A stretch of 64,000 nt of DNA from Neisseria sp. (GTDB lineage Bacteria > Pseudomonadota > Gammaproteobacteria > Burkholderiales > Neisseriaceae). The number at the start of each line of letters is the position of its first letter. The stretch's first letter is position 1. Positions 48,616 to 56,464 of the stretch are shown piece by piece. The position numbers were made by a program, and so were the translations under genes. The notes beneath the pieces are model-generated. The model made no database searches. It was not told where the DNA came from and worked only from the letters and a program-made list of their open reading frames with translations. The stretch covers positions 1 to 64,000 of the forward strand of contig NZ_JAUMZU010000006.1 in assembly GCF_030527965.1 (NCBI RefSeq), in the 5' to 3' direction.

Positions 48616-50742
48616 TTATGCTGCGGCGCCGTTGTTTTGACGCGTTTGCCCGACTTCTTTCAGTGTTTTCAAAATATGCTCGTCGTCAAACAAGGTTTCC
48701 AGCGGCACGGGCATTTTGCGGCGCCAGTTGGGGTATTCGACGGAAGTGCCGGGCAGGTTGAACGGTTGTTCCATATCCAGCAGGTTTTCCAGTTGCACGC
48801 CGACGAGCTTGCTTCGGCATGCCGCCAGATAACGGTGGATGGCGCGGTTTAAACCGTCGTGCATGGCCATGCTGAGTGCGTCGCCTTCATACTCGGGCGG
48901 CAGGAAACCGTCTCGGTGCAGGACATCGAGCAGGGCTTGTTTTTCGTGCAGGCGCCGGTCGTAGAGCGGTTTCAGGCGGTTGTGATCCAAGATGCCCAAG
49001 TCGGCGAAAAGCCGCAGATCGTTGCAATGCCAATAACTTTTCAACGAGGGCAAATCGTGGGTGCCGATGGTGGCGAAGGCTTCCGGCGGGAAATCCTGCG
49101 GCGGGGGAAAGCGGTTGCCAGCGCAGGCAAAATAAAGCACGCAATAAGATAAAATGCGGTATTGGTTGAGTTTGCTGCGCACTTCATTGGGCACGGTGCC
49201 CAAATCTTCGCCGATAACGAGGCAGCGGTTGCGGTGGCTTTCAACCGTTAGCGCTGCCATCATGGCGTCAAACGGGTAATACACGTAAAGGCCGTCTGAA
49301 GAATGTTGGTTTTGCGGAATCAGCCACAGGCGGAACAAGCCCATCACATGGTCGATGCGGATAACGCCGAAATACTGCATGTTGGCGCGCAATATCTCGA
49401 TAAACGGGCGCAGACCGCGCTTGACCAAGCGATGTGGGTGCCACGGCGGCAGGTTCCAGTTTTGGCCGACCGGCCCCAGCGGATCGGGCGGGGCGCCTAT
49501 GGATTCTGCGGTGCAGTAGAGTGCGCGGTCGCCCCATACGTCGGCGCTGCCGCGGGAGCTGCTGACTGCCAGATCGCCGTAAAGCCCGAGCTTCATGCCG
49601 GTTTTGCCGCACAGTGTGCGGATGTCTGCAAGTTGTTGGGCCGCCAGCCATTGCAACCAAGCGTAAAAACGCACCGGCCGGGCATGTTGTTCGAGAAGCT
49701 GTTGACGTTGCCTGTCTGAAAGCGTTTGCCATTCTTGGCGCCAGCCCAGCCAGCCTATGCGCGTTTCCGGCTCGTTGTCGCTTGAATGGGCTTGTGCGTC
49801 GAGTGCGTCAAACAAAGCATGGTTGAGCAAGGCATTGCCGTGTTGTTTTAAAAACGCTTCGAATTCGGCGCGCCGTTGTGTTGTTTTGCGGGCGCGGCTG
49901 GTTTCGAAAAAGGCGAAGGTCTTTTCCAATGCGGCCAGTTTCAAGCGGCATACGGCGGCGTAGTCGACCCATTCCGTTTGGCGCAGGGCGGAAACTTCTT
50001 GCTGCGTTTCACTGTTTTGCCACCAGTTTTGCACTGCTTTGCTGCTGAACTCAGGTATCGCTTCAATATCGAGATAGATGAAATTCAGCCAGCGGCGTGA
50101 AGACGCGCTGTAAGGGCTTGCCCATTCGGGCACAGCGGGATAAAGCGCGTGCAGCGGATTGAGCCCGATAAAATCGGCGCCAGCATGCGTGGCTTGTTCA
50201 ACGAGGCAGCGCAAATCGCCGAAATCGCCGATGCCCCAGTTACGCGCGGAACGCAGGCTGTAAAGCTGTATGTTGAGCCCCCATGCTTGATGGGTTTGCA
50301 GGGCATCGGGGCGATAGGCGGCGGTGGGGGAAACAATCAGGAACAGGTGGTAAGTTTGTGAGGAGGCGGTTAAGGTGAGCGTGTAATAGCCGTAGGGAAG
50401 CGGGTCGAGCGCTAGGGTTGGCGCGGCGCTGTGGCCTTGTGCCAGCATACGGCCGTTTTCGTCGGCGAGTGCGTAATCGAGGGGCGAGTTTGGCGGAAGC
50501 GAGGTTTTGTCTGTGCGGCAGAGGATATTTTGGCCTTCATAAGCAACCAGTATGTCGTCGAATTCGGCTTCGGCATGAGCATCTGGGAGAGAATGCCTGT
50601 CTGAAACGGTTGTTTGAAACAGGCGCACAAAATATTCCACCGATTCGGGTTTGGCCTGAATCAGATTGCCATCGATGTCATAATGAGATAAAGCAATGCC
50701 AAGTGCGGCAGCTTCCTGTTTCAGCGCTTCGGAAAGGTCCAT
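48616..50742 (-). CDS. malQ: 4-alpha-glucanotransferase MalQ (amylomaltase)
   Basis: A GH77 enzyme that transfers maltodextrin segments and makes glucose and longer chains for GlgP. The 708 residues show N-terminal extension domains, FGDLRCLVEQATHAGADFIGLNPLHALYP, GDLAVSSSRGSADVWGD (acceptor region), RIDHVMGLFRLW (nucleophile Asp), VIGEDLGTVP (acid Glu) and FATIGTHDLPSLKSY, all GH77 motifs. The foreign-dialect DUS at 49289-49300 is inside this gene, as are two native-type DUS at its 5' end and middle. It is first of the glg run. Confidence 0.95.
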   Translation of the reverse strand: MDLSEALKQEAAALGIALSHYDIDGNLIQAKPESVEYFVRLFQTTVSDRHSLPDAHAEAEFDDILVAYEGQNILCRTDKTSLPPNSPLDYALADENGRMLAQGHSAAPTLALDPLPYGYYTLTLTASSQTYHLFLIVSPTAAYRPDALQTHQAWGLNIQLYSLRSARNWGIGDFGDLRCLVEQATHAGADFIGLNPLHALYPAVPEWASPYSASSRRWLNFIYLDIEAIPEFSSKAVQNWWQNSETQQEVSALRQTEWVDYAAVCRLKLAALEKTFAFFETSRARKTTQRRAEFEAFLKQHGNALLNHALFDALDAQAHSSDNEPETRIGWLGWRQEWQTLSDRQRQQLLEQHARPVRFYAWLQWLAAQQLADIRTLCGKTGMKLGLYGDLAVSSSRGSADVWGDRALYCTAESIGAPPDPLGPVGQNWNLPPWHPHRLVKRGLRPFIEILRANMQYFGVIRIDHVMGLFRLWLIPQNQHSSDGLYVYYPFDAMMAALTVESHRNRCLVIGEDLGTVPNEVRSKLNQYRILSYCVLYFACAGNRFPPPQDFPPEAFATIGTHDLPSLKSYWHCNDLRLFADLGILDHNRLKPLYDRRLHEKQALLDVLHRDGFLPPEYEGDALSMAMHDGLNRAIHRYLAACRSKLVGVQLENLLDMEQPFNLPGTSVEYPNWRRKMPVPLETLFDDEHILKTLKEVGQTRQNNGAAA
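49289..49300 (+). repeat. AG-DUS (foreign-dialect uptake sequence) inside malQ
   Basis: AGGCCGTCTGAA exactly matches the DUS dialect of N. meningitidis, N. gonorrhoeae and relatives, not the TGCCTGTCTGAA used everywhere else in the window. Read in the gene it falls in SSDGLYVYY. Confidence 0.7.
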
Positions 50743-50933
50743 TTTAGGCGCTCCGTGGGGAATCGGGTTGCTTGGGAAAGGTAGCTGGCTTTATAAATCA
50801 ATAATTTATACTATACAGTATTCAATGACGGAAAGATACAGAGAGCAGATTTTATTTGAGATGAAACATATTTTTCAGACAGGCTTCGGAGGTTATGCTT
50901 GTCTGAAAACATTTTTTATCTGCGTTTTAATAC

Positions 50934-50969
50934 AAGGGCTGCCTCCGGTTGAGACCGAAGGCAGCCCTT
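50934..50969. terminator. Strong hairpin between malQ and the sugar operon
   Basis: A perfect 11-bp stem (50934-50944 and 50959-50969) extended by four inner pairs around a TGAG tetraloop. It lies directly after the PfkB-kinase stop, so the porter-kinase pair ends here and malQ needs another promoter. Neither side has a clear T-run. It is not DUS-based; two DUS-like copies lie 30-65 bp away. Confidence 0.65.
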
Positions 50970-50989
50970 ATGATTCTACTGCTAAGAGG

Positions 50990-51871
50990 CTATGCCAAGC
51001 CCATAAAGCGTTCGATTTCCTCAAGTGAAATATCGGGCGTGGCGCCGTGGTGGGCGGCAACGAGAGCGCCTAGTGCGCAAGCGAAGGCTAGGGCGGCTTG
51101 CGGTTCGGTTTGGGTAAGCAGCTTGTAGGTCAGCCCGGCGAGGAAACTGTCGCCCGAACCGACGGTATCGGCTACTTTCACGCGATAACCGGCATGATGG
51201 TAAAACTTGCCGTCTTCATAATACACGGCGCCGTGCCCGCCCAAGGTAACGCAAATCTGGCGGCTGTCGGTCAAATCCGATAGGAATCGGATGTTTTGCT
51301 CTATCGAATGTAGCTTGGAGCCGTAAATTTCAGACAAATCATATAATTCGTCGTCATTGAGCTTGAGCAGGTCGGCCTGTTTCATCATTTCCAACAGGCG
51401 GTCGGGCTCGTAGTGCGGCGGGCGCAGGTTTACGTCGAAAATGCGGAAGCGCGCCTGTTTAACCAGCTCTTCAAGCGTTTGGCGGGAAACCGCATCACGC
51501 GTGCTCAGGCTGCCGTAAATGAAGGCATCGGATTCGGCCACCCGTTGGAGCGCGGCACTTTCCACTTCAATTTTATCCCATGCGCAAGGGTAAACAATGT
51601 CGTAAGAGGCAACACCGTAGGCGTCCAGCGAAACTTTAACCAAGCTGGTGGCTTGCCGCGCATCAGTTTGCAGCAAAGACGTATCGACGTTTTTGCTTTT
51701 TATCTGGCGCAATAATTCTTCGCCGTCGGCATCGTTGCCCTTGCGGCTGATGATGGCCGTGTCGGCGCCGAGCGCCTGCAGCCGCACCAATACGTTGAGC
51801 GGCGCGCCGCCCAATACTTTTCCGTCGGGCAAATCATCCCATAATACTTCGCCGAAACTGGTGATTTTCAT
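50990..51871 (-). CDS. PfkB-family sugar kinase (probable fructokinase)
   Basis: A 293-residue ribokinase/PfkB kinase. N-terminal FGEVLWDDLPDGKVLGGAPLNVLVRL is the typical sugar-binding start (fructokinase-like GGAP..N). C-terminal DTVGSGDSFLAGLTY carries the catalytic Asp, though the usual GAGD is GSGD here. It phosphorylates the sugar brought in by the adjacent porter, most likely fructose or another free hexose, but the substrate is inferred only from family. Its start overlaps the porter stop (ATGA), so the two are coupled. Confidence 0.85.
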   Translation of the reverse strand: MKITSFGEVLWDDLPDGKVLGGAPLNVLVRLQALGADTAIISRKGNDADGEELLRQIKSKNVDTSLLQTDARQATSLVKVSLDAYGVASYDIVYPCAWDKIEVESAALQRVAESDAFIYGSLSTRDAVSRQTLEELVKQARFRIFDVNLRPPHYEPDRLLEMMKQADLLKLNDDELYDLSEIYGSKLHSIEQNIRFLSDLTDSRQICVTLGGHGAVYYEDGKFYHHAGYRVKVADTVGSGDSFLAGLTYKLLTQTEPQAALAFACALGALVAAHHGATPDISLEEIERFMGLA

Positions 51872-53199
51872 GATGCGTCTTCCTTAATGAGCGATTGAGA
51901 CAATTCTTCCAGCGGCACGCCTTTGGTTTCCGGCATCATAAACATCACGAATAAAAGTTGCAGCACCATCATGAAGGTAAAGCAAACGAATACCCAAGAG
52001 GCGCCGATGCTGTCAAACAAGAAGGGAATGGCAGCGGGAATGGCGGCCGCGAGCACCCAGTGGGTGGAGCTGCCGAGCGATTGGCCTTGCGCGCGCAGAT
52101 GGCTGGGGAAAATTTCCGAAATGAATACCCAAATCACCGTGCCTTGACCTATGGCGTGGGCGGCGATAAACAAGAAGAAAAACAGCGGTACGGCCATGCC
52201 TTTCCACTCGAGGAAAAACGCCAGCGATACCAAACCCAATGAAACGATATAGCCGAAAGAGCCGATATACATCAATTGGCGGCGGCCGAACTTGTCAATC
52301 AAAGACAAACCGACGAAAGTGAAAATCAGGTTAACGACACCGATGCCCACGCTGCTCAACATCGCTGCATTTTGTTCCAAGCCGGCGATGGCAAAAATAC
52401 GGGGCGCGTAATAAAGAAACGCATTGATGCCGGAAACTTGGTTGAAAAAGGCAATCAGAAAGGCCAGTAGCACCGGCAGACGGTATTTTTTCAGCCACAG
52501 GCTTTCTTTTTTATGTTGGTTGTCGGCTTGGGCGGCGGCGGTCAGCTCGGTGAGGTCTGCTTCAGGGTTGACCTGTTGCAACACAGCGCGGGCTTCTTCA
52601 TAGCGGCCTTTCATCATCAGCCAGCGCGGCGACATCGGAATGGTAAACACCATCAGGGTATAGATGGCGGCGGGCACCACTTGGATGCCGAGCATCCAGC
52701 GCCAAGTGTTTTCACCCAAATCCAGATTGGAAAACAGGAAGTTGGAAAGATAAGCCATCAGAATGCCGAAAACGATGTTGAATTGATACATCGCCACCAA
52801 GCGGCCGCGTTTTTCCGGCGGTGCAATTTCGGAAACGTAAGCCGGCGCAGCGATGGTAGAGGCGCCGACACCCAGCCCGCCGACAAAACGGAAGATGGCA
52901 AACAACCACGGGTCGGAAACCAAGGCCGAGCCGAGTGCGCCGATAACATATAAAACACCGATAACAATCAGAGTTTTTTTCCGGCCGATGGCATCGGTGG
53001 GAATGCTGCCAAATAGGGCGCCGAGCACCGTTCCCCATAGCGCCGACGACATCACGACTACGCCGTGAAACAGGCTGGAGCTGTGCCATAATTGTTGCAA
53101 GGATTGGTCGGCACCCGAAATCACAACGGTATCGAAGCCAAACAGAAAGCCTGCCAGCGCGACCGTAATCGACCATAAAAGAAGTTTGGATTGGTTCAT
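51868..53199 (-). CDS. MFS sugar porter (hexose/proton symporter)
   Basis: A 443-residue protein with 12 hydrophobic segments and the sugar-porter signatures: LFGFDTVVISGA near helix 1, GRKKTLIVIGVL after helix 2, RFVGGLGVGAS, NQVSGINAFLYYAPRIF, RRQLMYIGSFG, and PETKGVPLEEL at the end. It imports a hexose or pentose by proton symport across the inner membrane. The ATG at 53199 has a strong AAGGAA site; an in-frame opening to 53316 lacks one. Translation couples to the kinase downstream. Confidence 0.9.
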   Translation of the reverse strand: MNQSKLLLWSITVALAGFLFGFDTVVISGADQSLQQLWHSSSLFHGVVVMSSALWGTVLGALFGSIPTDAIGRKKTLIVIGVLYVIGALGSALVSDPWLFAIFRFVGGLGVGASTIAAPAYVSEIAPPEKRGRLVAMYQFNIVFGILMAYLSNFLFSNLDLGENTWRWMLGIQVVPAAIYTLMVFTIPMSPRWLMMKGRYEEARAVLQQVNPEADLTELTAAAQADNQHKKESLWLKKYRLPVLLAFLIAFFNQVSGINAFLYYAPRIFAIAGLEQNAAMLSSVGIGVVNLIFTFVGLSLIDKFGRRQLMYIGSFGYIVSLGLVSLAFFLEWKGMAVPLFFFLFIAAHAIGQGTVIWVFISEIFPSHLRAQGQSLGSSTHWVLAAAIPAAIPFLFDSIGASWVFVCFTFMMVLQLLFVMFMMPETKGVPLEELSQSLIKEDAS

Positions 53200-53585
53200 A
53201 ACATTTTCCTTGGAAAAATGGAAACGAGGTAAATCTTTAAATTTCAAATAAAGATACGGGCAAACCGCTATAGCGGGTTTGCCGGAGTGTGTCGGTGTGC
53301 GAATGCGGTCGGCCACGTTGGCGGCTGTTTATTATGTGAATGCCTTAGGCTAAAACCAGATTGGTGGTATTGGTGGGGCGATATCGGGAATCATCCCGAA
53401 GTATTGGAGGGCGGAGAAACCATAAAGTTTCTTTAAGCGTAAAGATTAATTGCGATTGGGGAAGTATTGTTTTGATTAGGTAAAGCTTTTTCAGGCAGGC
53501 ATTGGGTCGCTATGGCGAAGGGGCGGCGTGATGAAATCGACTGATGGTGCTGAAAAATAAGACGGCTGAGTTGGGCGCATCAAAC
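53200..53585. other. Promoter region of the sugar operon with a leader hairpin
   Basis: About 385 bp with no gene. A near-perfect hairpin at about 53258-53282 (GGCAAACCGC against GCGGGTTTGCC, one bulged G) lies in the minus-strand leader of the porter and could attenuate it. The stretch near 53380-53520 has AT-rich segments suitable for the promoter. No catabolite operator is recognisable. Confidence 0.45.
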
Positions 53586-53621
53586 AAAAAGCCTGTCTGA
53601 AAATGTTCAGACAGGCTTTTT
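53586..53621. terminator. DUS inverted-repeat terminator of folA
   Basis: AAAAAGCCTGTCTGAA faces TTCAGACAGGCTTTTT (53586-53621). The DUS ends touch the folA stop codon at 53623. Confidence 0.85.
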
Positions 53622-53622
53622 A

Positions 53623-54117
53623 TCATACGCTGCCGCTTCGGCGGTAATGAACGAAGTCGTAACGGATACCCTGCGCGCTTTCATGCTTTTGCCGCTCGCT
53701 TTCCTGCCAGATGTCGGTGTTTATCGCGGGGAAAAAGGCATCGCCGTTGACGCTGAGGCCGACTTCGGTAATCCGTAAGTCAGTGGCGAAGGGCATGGCT
53801 TCGGTGTAAATCTGTGCGCCGCCGATAATCGCGATTTCCGCTGCATCGCCGCATAAAGCGAGCGCTTCCGCCAAGCTGCCCGTGATTTCAGCGCCGTCGG
53901 CGGCATAATCGGCTTGCCGTGTAATCACGATGTTTCGCCGGCCGGGCAGGGGTTTTTTGGGCAGAGATTCCCAAGTTTTCCGCCCCATAACAATCGGTTT
54001 GCCGCTGGTGTAGCTTTTGAAAAATGCGAAATCTTCGGGAATATGCCAAGGCATGGTATTACGGATGCCGATGCAGCCGTTTTCGGCCACGGCGGCGATG
54101 AGGGTAATCTGTTGCAT
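53623..54117 (-). CDS. folA: Dihydrofolate reductase
   Basis: Reduces dihydrofolate to tetrahydrofolate and is the trimethoprim target. The 164 residues include the N-terminal LIAAVAENGCIGIRNTMPWHIPEDFAFFK (active-site loop and Met20-like loop), VMGRKTWESLPKKPLPGR, and AEIAIIGGAQIYTEA (NADPH site), all intact. The acidic residue is E27 or D-type in IPEDF. A longer opening to 54210 would translate a DUS, so I use the ATG at 54117. Divergent from rep. Confidence 0.95.
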   Translation of the reverse strand: MQQITLIAAVAENGCIGIRNTMPWHIPEDFAFFKSYTSGKPIVMGRKTWESLPKKPLPGRRNIVITRQADYAADGAEITGSLAEALALCGDAAEIAIIGGAQIYTEAMPFATDLRITEVGLSVNGDAFFPAINTDIWQESERQKHESAQGIRYDFVHYRRSGSV

Positions 54118-54164
54118 GAGGGCTTCTCGAAAGGGAAAGTAAAAAGACGGCCGTATTGTAACCC

Positions 54165-54203
54165 ATGCCTGTCTGAAAAAGCTTTTTTGGTTTTTCAGAC
54201 AGA
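54165..54203. repeat. Imperfect DUS inverted pair in the folA-rep divergent region
   Basis: ATGCCTGTCTGAAAAA faces TTTTTCAGACAGACT; the right copy has a change near its end. It is in the promoter region, not at a gene end. Confidence 0.65.
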
Positions 54204-54258
54204 CTGCCAAGGCTTTTCCGTTATAATCCGGCTGTTATTTCCATCCATCGTTTTTCTC

Positions 54259-56271
54259 ATGAAACTCAATCCCCAACAGCTGCAGGCGGTTCAATACCTT
54301 GGCGGCCCTTTATTGGTTTTGGCCGGCGCAGGCAGCGGTAAAACCGGTGTGATTACGCAAAAAATCAAACATTTGATTGTAAACGTCGGCTATGCGCCGC
54401 ATACGGTGGCGGCGATTACGTTTACCAATAAAGCGGCCAAGGAAATGCAGGAGCGGGTGGGAAAAATGCTGGCGAAAACGCAAACGCGCGGGCTGACTAT
54501 CTGCACTTTCCACTCTCTCGGCATGCGCATCTTGCGCGAAGATGCGGTGCATGCGGGTTATAAAAAAAACTTTTCCATTCTCGACGGCACCGACAGCGCC
54601 AAAATCATCAACGAGCTCTTGGGCAGCACCGGCAAGGAAGCGGTGTTTAAAGCGCAGCATCAGATTTCTTTGTGGAAAAACGATTTGAAAACGCCGGAAA
54701 CCGTCTTGCAACATGCCGATAATGACTGGGACAGGCAAATGGCCGCCGTTTATGCCAGCTATCAAGACACGTTGATCCATTATCAAGCGGTGGATTTCGA
54801 CGACTTAATCCGCCTACCCGCCGTTTTGTTGCAAGAAAACAGCGAAATACGCCACAAATGGCAGCGGCGCCTGCGCTATCTGCTGGTCGACGAATGCCAA
54901 GACACCAACGCCTGCCAATACACCTTGATGAAATTGCTTACCGGCGCCGAAGGCATGTTTACCGCCGTGGGCGACGACGACCAATCCATCTATGCCTGGC
55001 GCGGCGCGAATATGGAAAACCTGCGCCGGATGCAGGCGGATTACCCGCAGATGAAAGTGATCAAGCTGGAGCAGAATTACCGCTCGACCGCGCGGATTCT
55101 GAAAGTGGCCAACAAAGTGATTGAAAACAATCCTAAATTGTTTAAAAAAACCTTGTGGTCGCAATTCGGAATGGGGGAGCATGTCAAAGTTGTGGCTTGC
55201 CAGCATGAGCAGCATGAAGCCGAATGGGTGGTCAGCCAGATTGTGAAACAAAAGCTGGTGGGCGGCGAAAAAACCCGTTACGCCGATTTTGCCGTGCTTT
55301 ACCGCGGCAATCATCAGGCGCGCCTGTTTGAAGAGGCTTTGCGCAGTTCGCGCGTGCCATACCAGCTTTCCGGCGGACAGAGTTTTTTCGATAAGGCGGA
55401 GATTAAAGACGTGCTCGCCTATATCCGCCTGCTGGCCAACCCGAATGACGATCCGGCCTTCCTGCGCGCGATTACCACGCCCAAGCGCGGCATCGGCGAC
55501 GTTACACTCGGCAAACTCAACACCTATGCGCGAGAGCACGGTTGCAGCCTGTATGAAGCAGCGCTAAGCCCCGAAGCCCAATCCGCCTTGGGCACGGCCA
55601 ATCGCGAGCACGTGCAGCAATTCATGCTGCTGATGGAAAACTATCGAGCGCGGGCCGAGGCCGACGAAGCGGGCGAGTTGGTCAACAATCTGCTGGCCGA
55701 TATCGCTTACGAAGCCCATCTGCTCAACAGCGAAGAAGGGAAAACCGGCGAAATCAAGTGGCGCAACGTCGGCGATCTGGTGGCTTGGCTGGCGAAAAAA
55801 GGCGAACAAGACGGTAAAAACATCATTGAAATCGCGCAAACCATTGCTTTGATGACGCTGCTGGAAGGCAAAAACGAAGAAGAGGTCGATGCGGTAAAAC
55901 TTTCCACTCTGCATGCCTCGAAAGGCTTGGAATATCCGTATGTGTTTTTGGTCGGTTGCGAAGAAGGTTTGCTGCCGCATGCCGATAGTATCGAAGAGAG
56001 CAATGTCGAGGAAGAGCGGCGGCTGATGTATGTGGGCATTACGCGCGCCAAACGGCAGCTTACGTTAACCCATTGCGTTAAACGCAAGCGTCAGGGCGCT
56101 TGGCAGTTTCCCGAGCCGAGCCGCTTTATCGAGGAAATGCCGCAGGAAGATTTGAAGATTCTCGGGCGTAAAGGCGGCGAGCCGATAGTCAGCAAAGAAG
56201 AGGGTAAACAATATTTTGCGACTTGGCATACAATATTGGATGCCGCCGCCAAGTCGCAAAATAAAGGCTGA
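54259..56271 (+). CDS. rep: ATP-dependent DNA helicase Rep
   Basis: An SF1A 3'-5' helicase that clears protein roadblocks ahead of the replication fork. The 670-residue length is that of Rep (673 in E. coli), shorter than UvrD. Motif I GAGSGKT (23-29), DECQD (about 212), GDDDQSIYAWRGA, QNYRS, LSTLHASKGLEY and ITRAKRQL are all present. An in-frame opening back to 53914 covers folA's start region and is not part of the gene; the ATG at 54259 gives the canonical MKLNPQQLQAV start. Confidence 0.96.
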   Translation: MKLNPQQLQAVQYLGGPLLVLAGAGSGKTGVITQKIKHLIVNVGYAPHTVAAITFTNKAAKEMQERVGKMLAKTQTRGLTICTFHSLGMRILREDAVHAGYKKNFSILDGTDSAKIINELLGSTGKEAVFKAQHQISLWKNDLKTPETVLQHADNDWDRQMAAVYASYQDTLIHYQAVDFDDLIRLPAVLLQENSEIRHKWQRRLRYLLVDECQDTNACQYTLMKLLTGAEGMFTAVGDDDQSIYAWRGANMENLRRMQADYPQMKVIKLEQNYRSTARILKVANKVIENNPKLFKKTLWSQFGMGEHVKVVACQHEQHEAEWVVSQIVKQKLVGGEKTRYADFAVLYRGNHQARLFEEALRSSRVPYQLSGGQSFFDKAEIKDVLAYIRLLANPNDDPAFLRAITTPKRGIGDVTLGKLNTYAREHGCSLYEAALSPEAQSALGTANREHVQQFMLLMENYRARAEADEAGELVNNLLADIAYEAHLLNSEEGKTGEIKWRNVGDLVAWLAKKGEQDGKNIIEIAQTIALMTLLEGKNEEEVDAVKLSTLHASKGLEYPYVFLVGCEEGLLPHADSIEESNVEEERRLMYVGITRAKRQLTLTHCVKRKRQGAWQFPEPSRFIEEMPQEDLKILGRKGGEPIVSKEEGKQYFATWHTILDAAAKSQNKG

Positions 56272-56287
56272 TATTGCCGATAAACCT

Positions 56288-56326
56288 AATAATGCCTGTC
56301 TGAATGCTTTTCAGACAGGCATTATT
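56288..56326 (+). terminator. DUS inverted-repeat terminator of rep
   Basis: A perfect 17-bp stem (56288-56304 and 56310-56326) 16 bases after rep. Confidence 0.85.
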
Positions 56327-56448
56327 GATTGCGGCTGAACGTATTTACTTGGCAAACCGAATGTTAGGCCGCGTTTTCTTTCGTGTTTTCAGTAGAAAGC
56401 TATCAAACGGATTGCGATACGCGCTAAAATAAACAGTTTTCAAAATTT

Positions 56449-56460
56449 TCAGACAGGCAT
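56449..56460 (-). repeat. DUS immediately upstream of uvrA, overlapping its ribosome-binding position
   Basis: TTCAGACAGGCA lies with its AGG about 8 bases before the uvrA ATG at 56465, so the uptake sequence itself supplies the only Shine-Dalgarno-like bases. Confidence 0.65.
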
Positions 56461-56464
56461 CAAA

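Noticed and set aside
53914-54258. In-frame extension of rep by 115 codons
   Set aside because: It runs over the folA start and DUS and lacks a Shine-Dalgarno sequence; canonical Rep begins MKLNPQQ at 54259.
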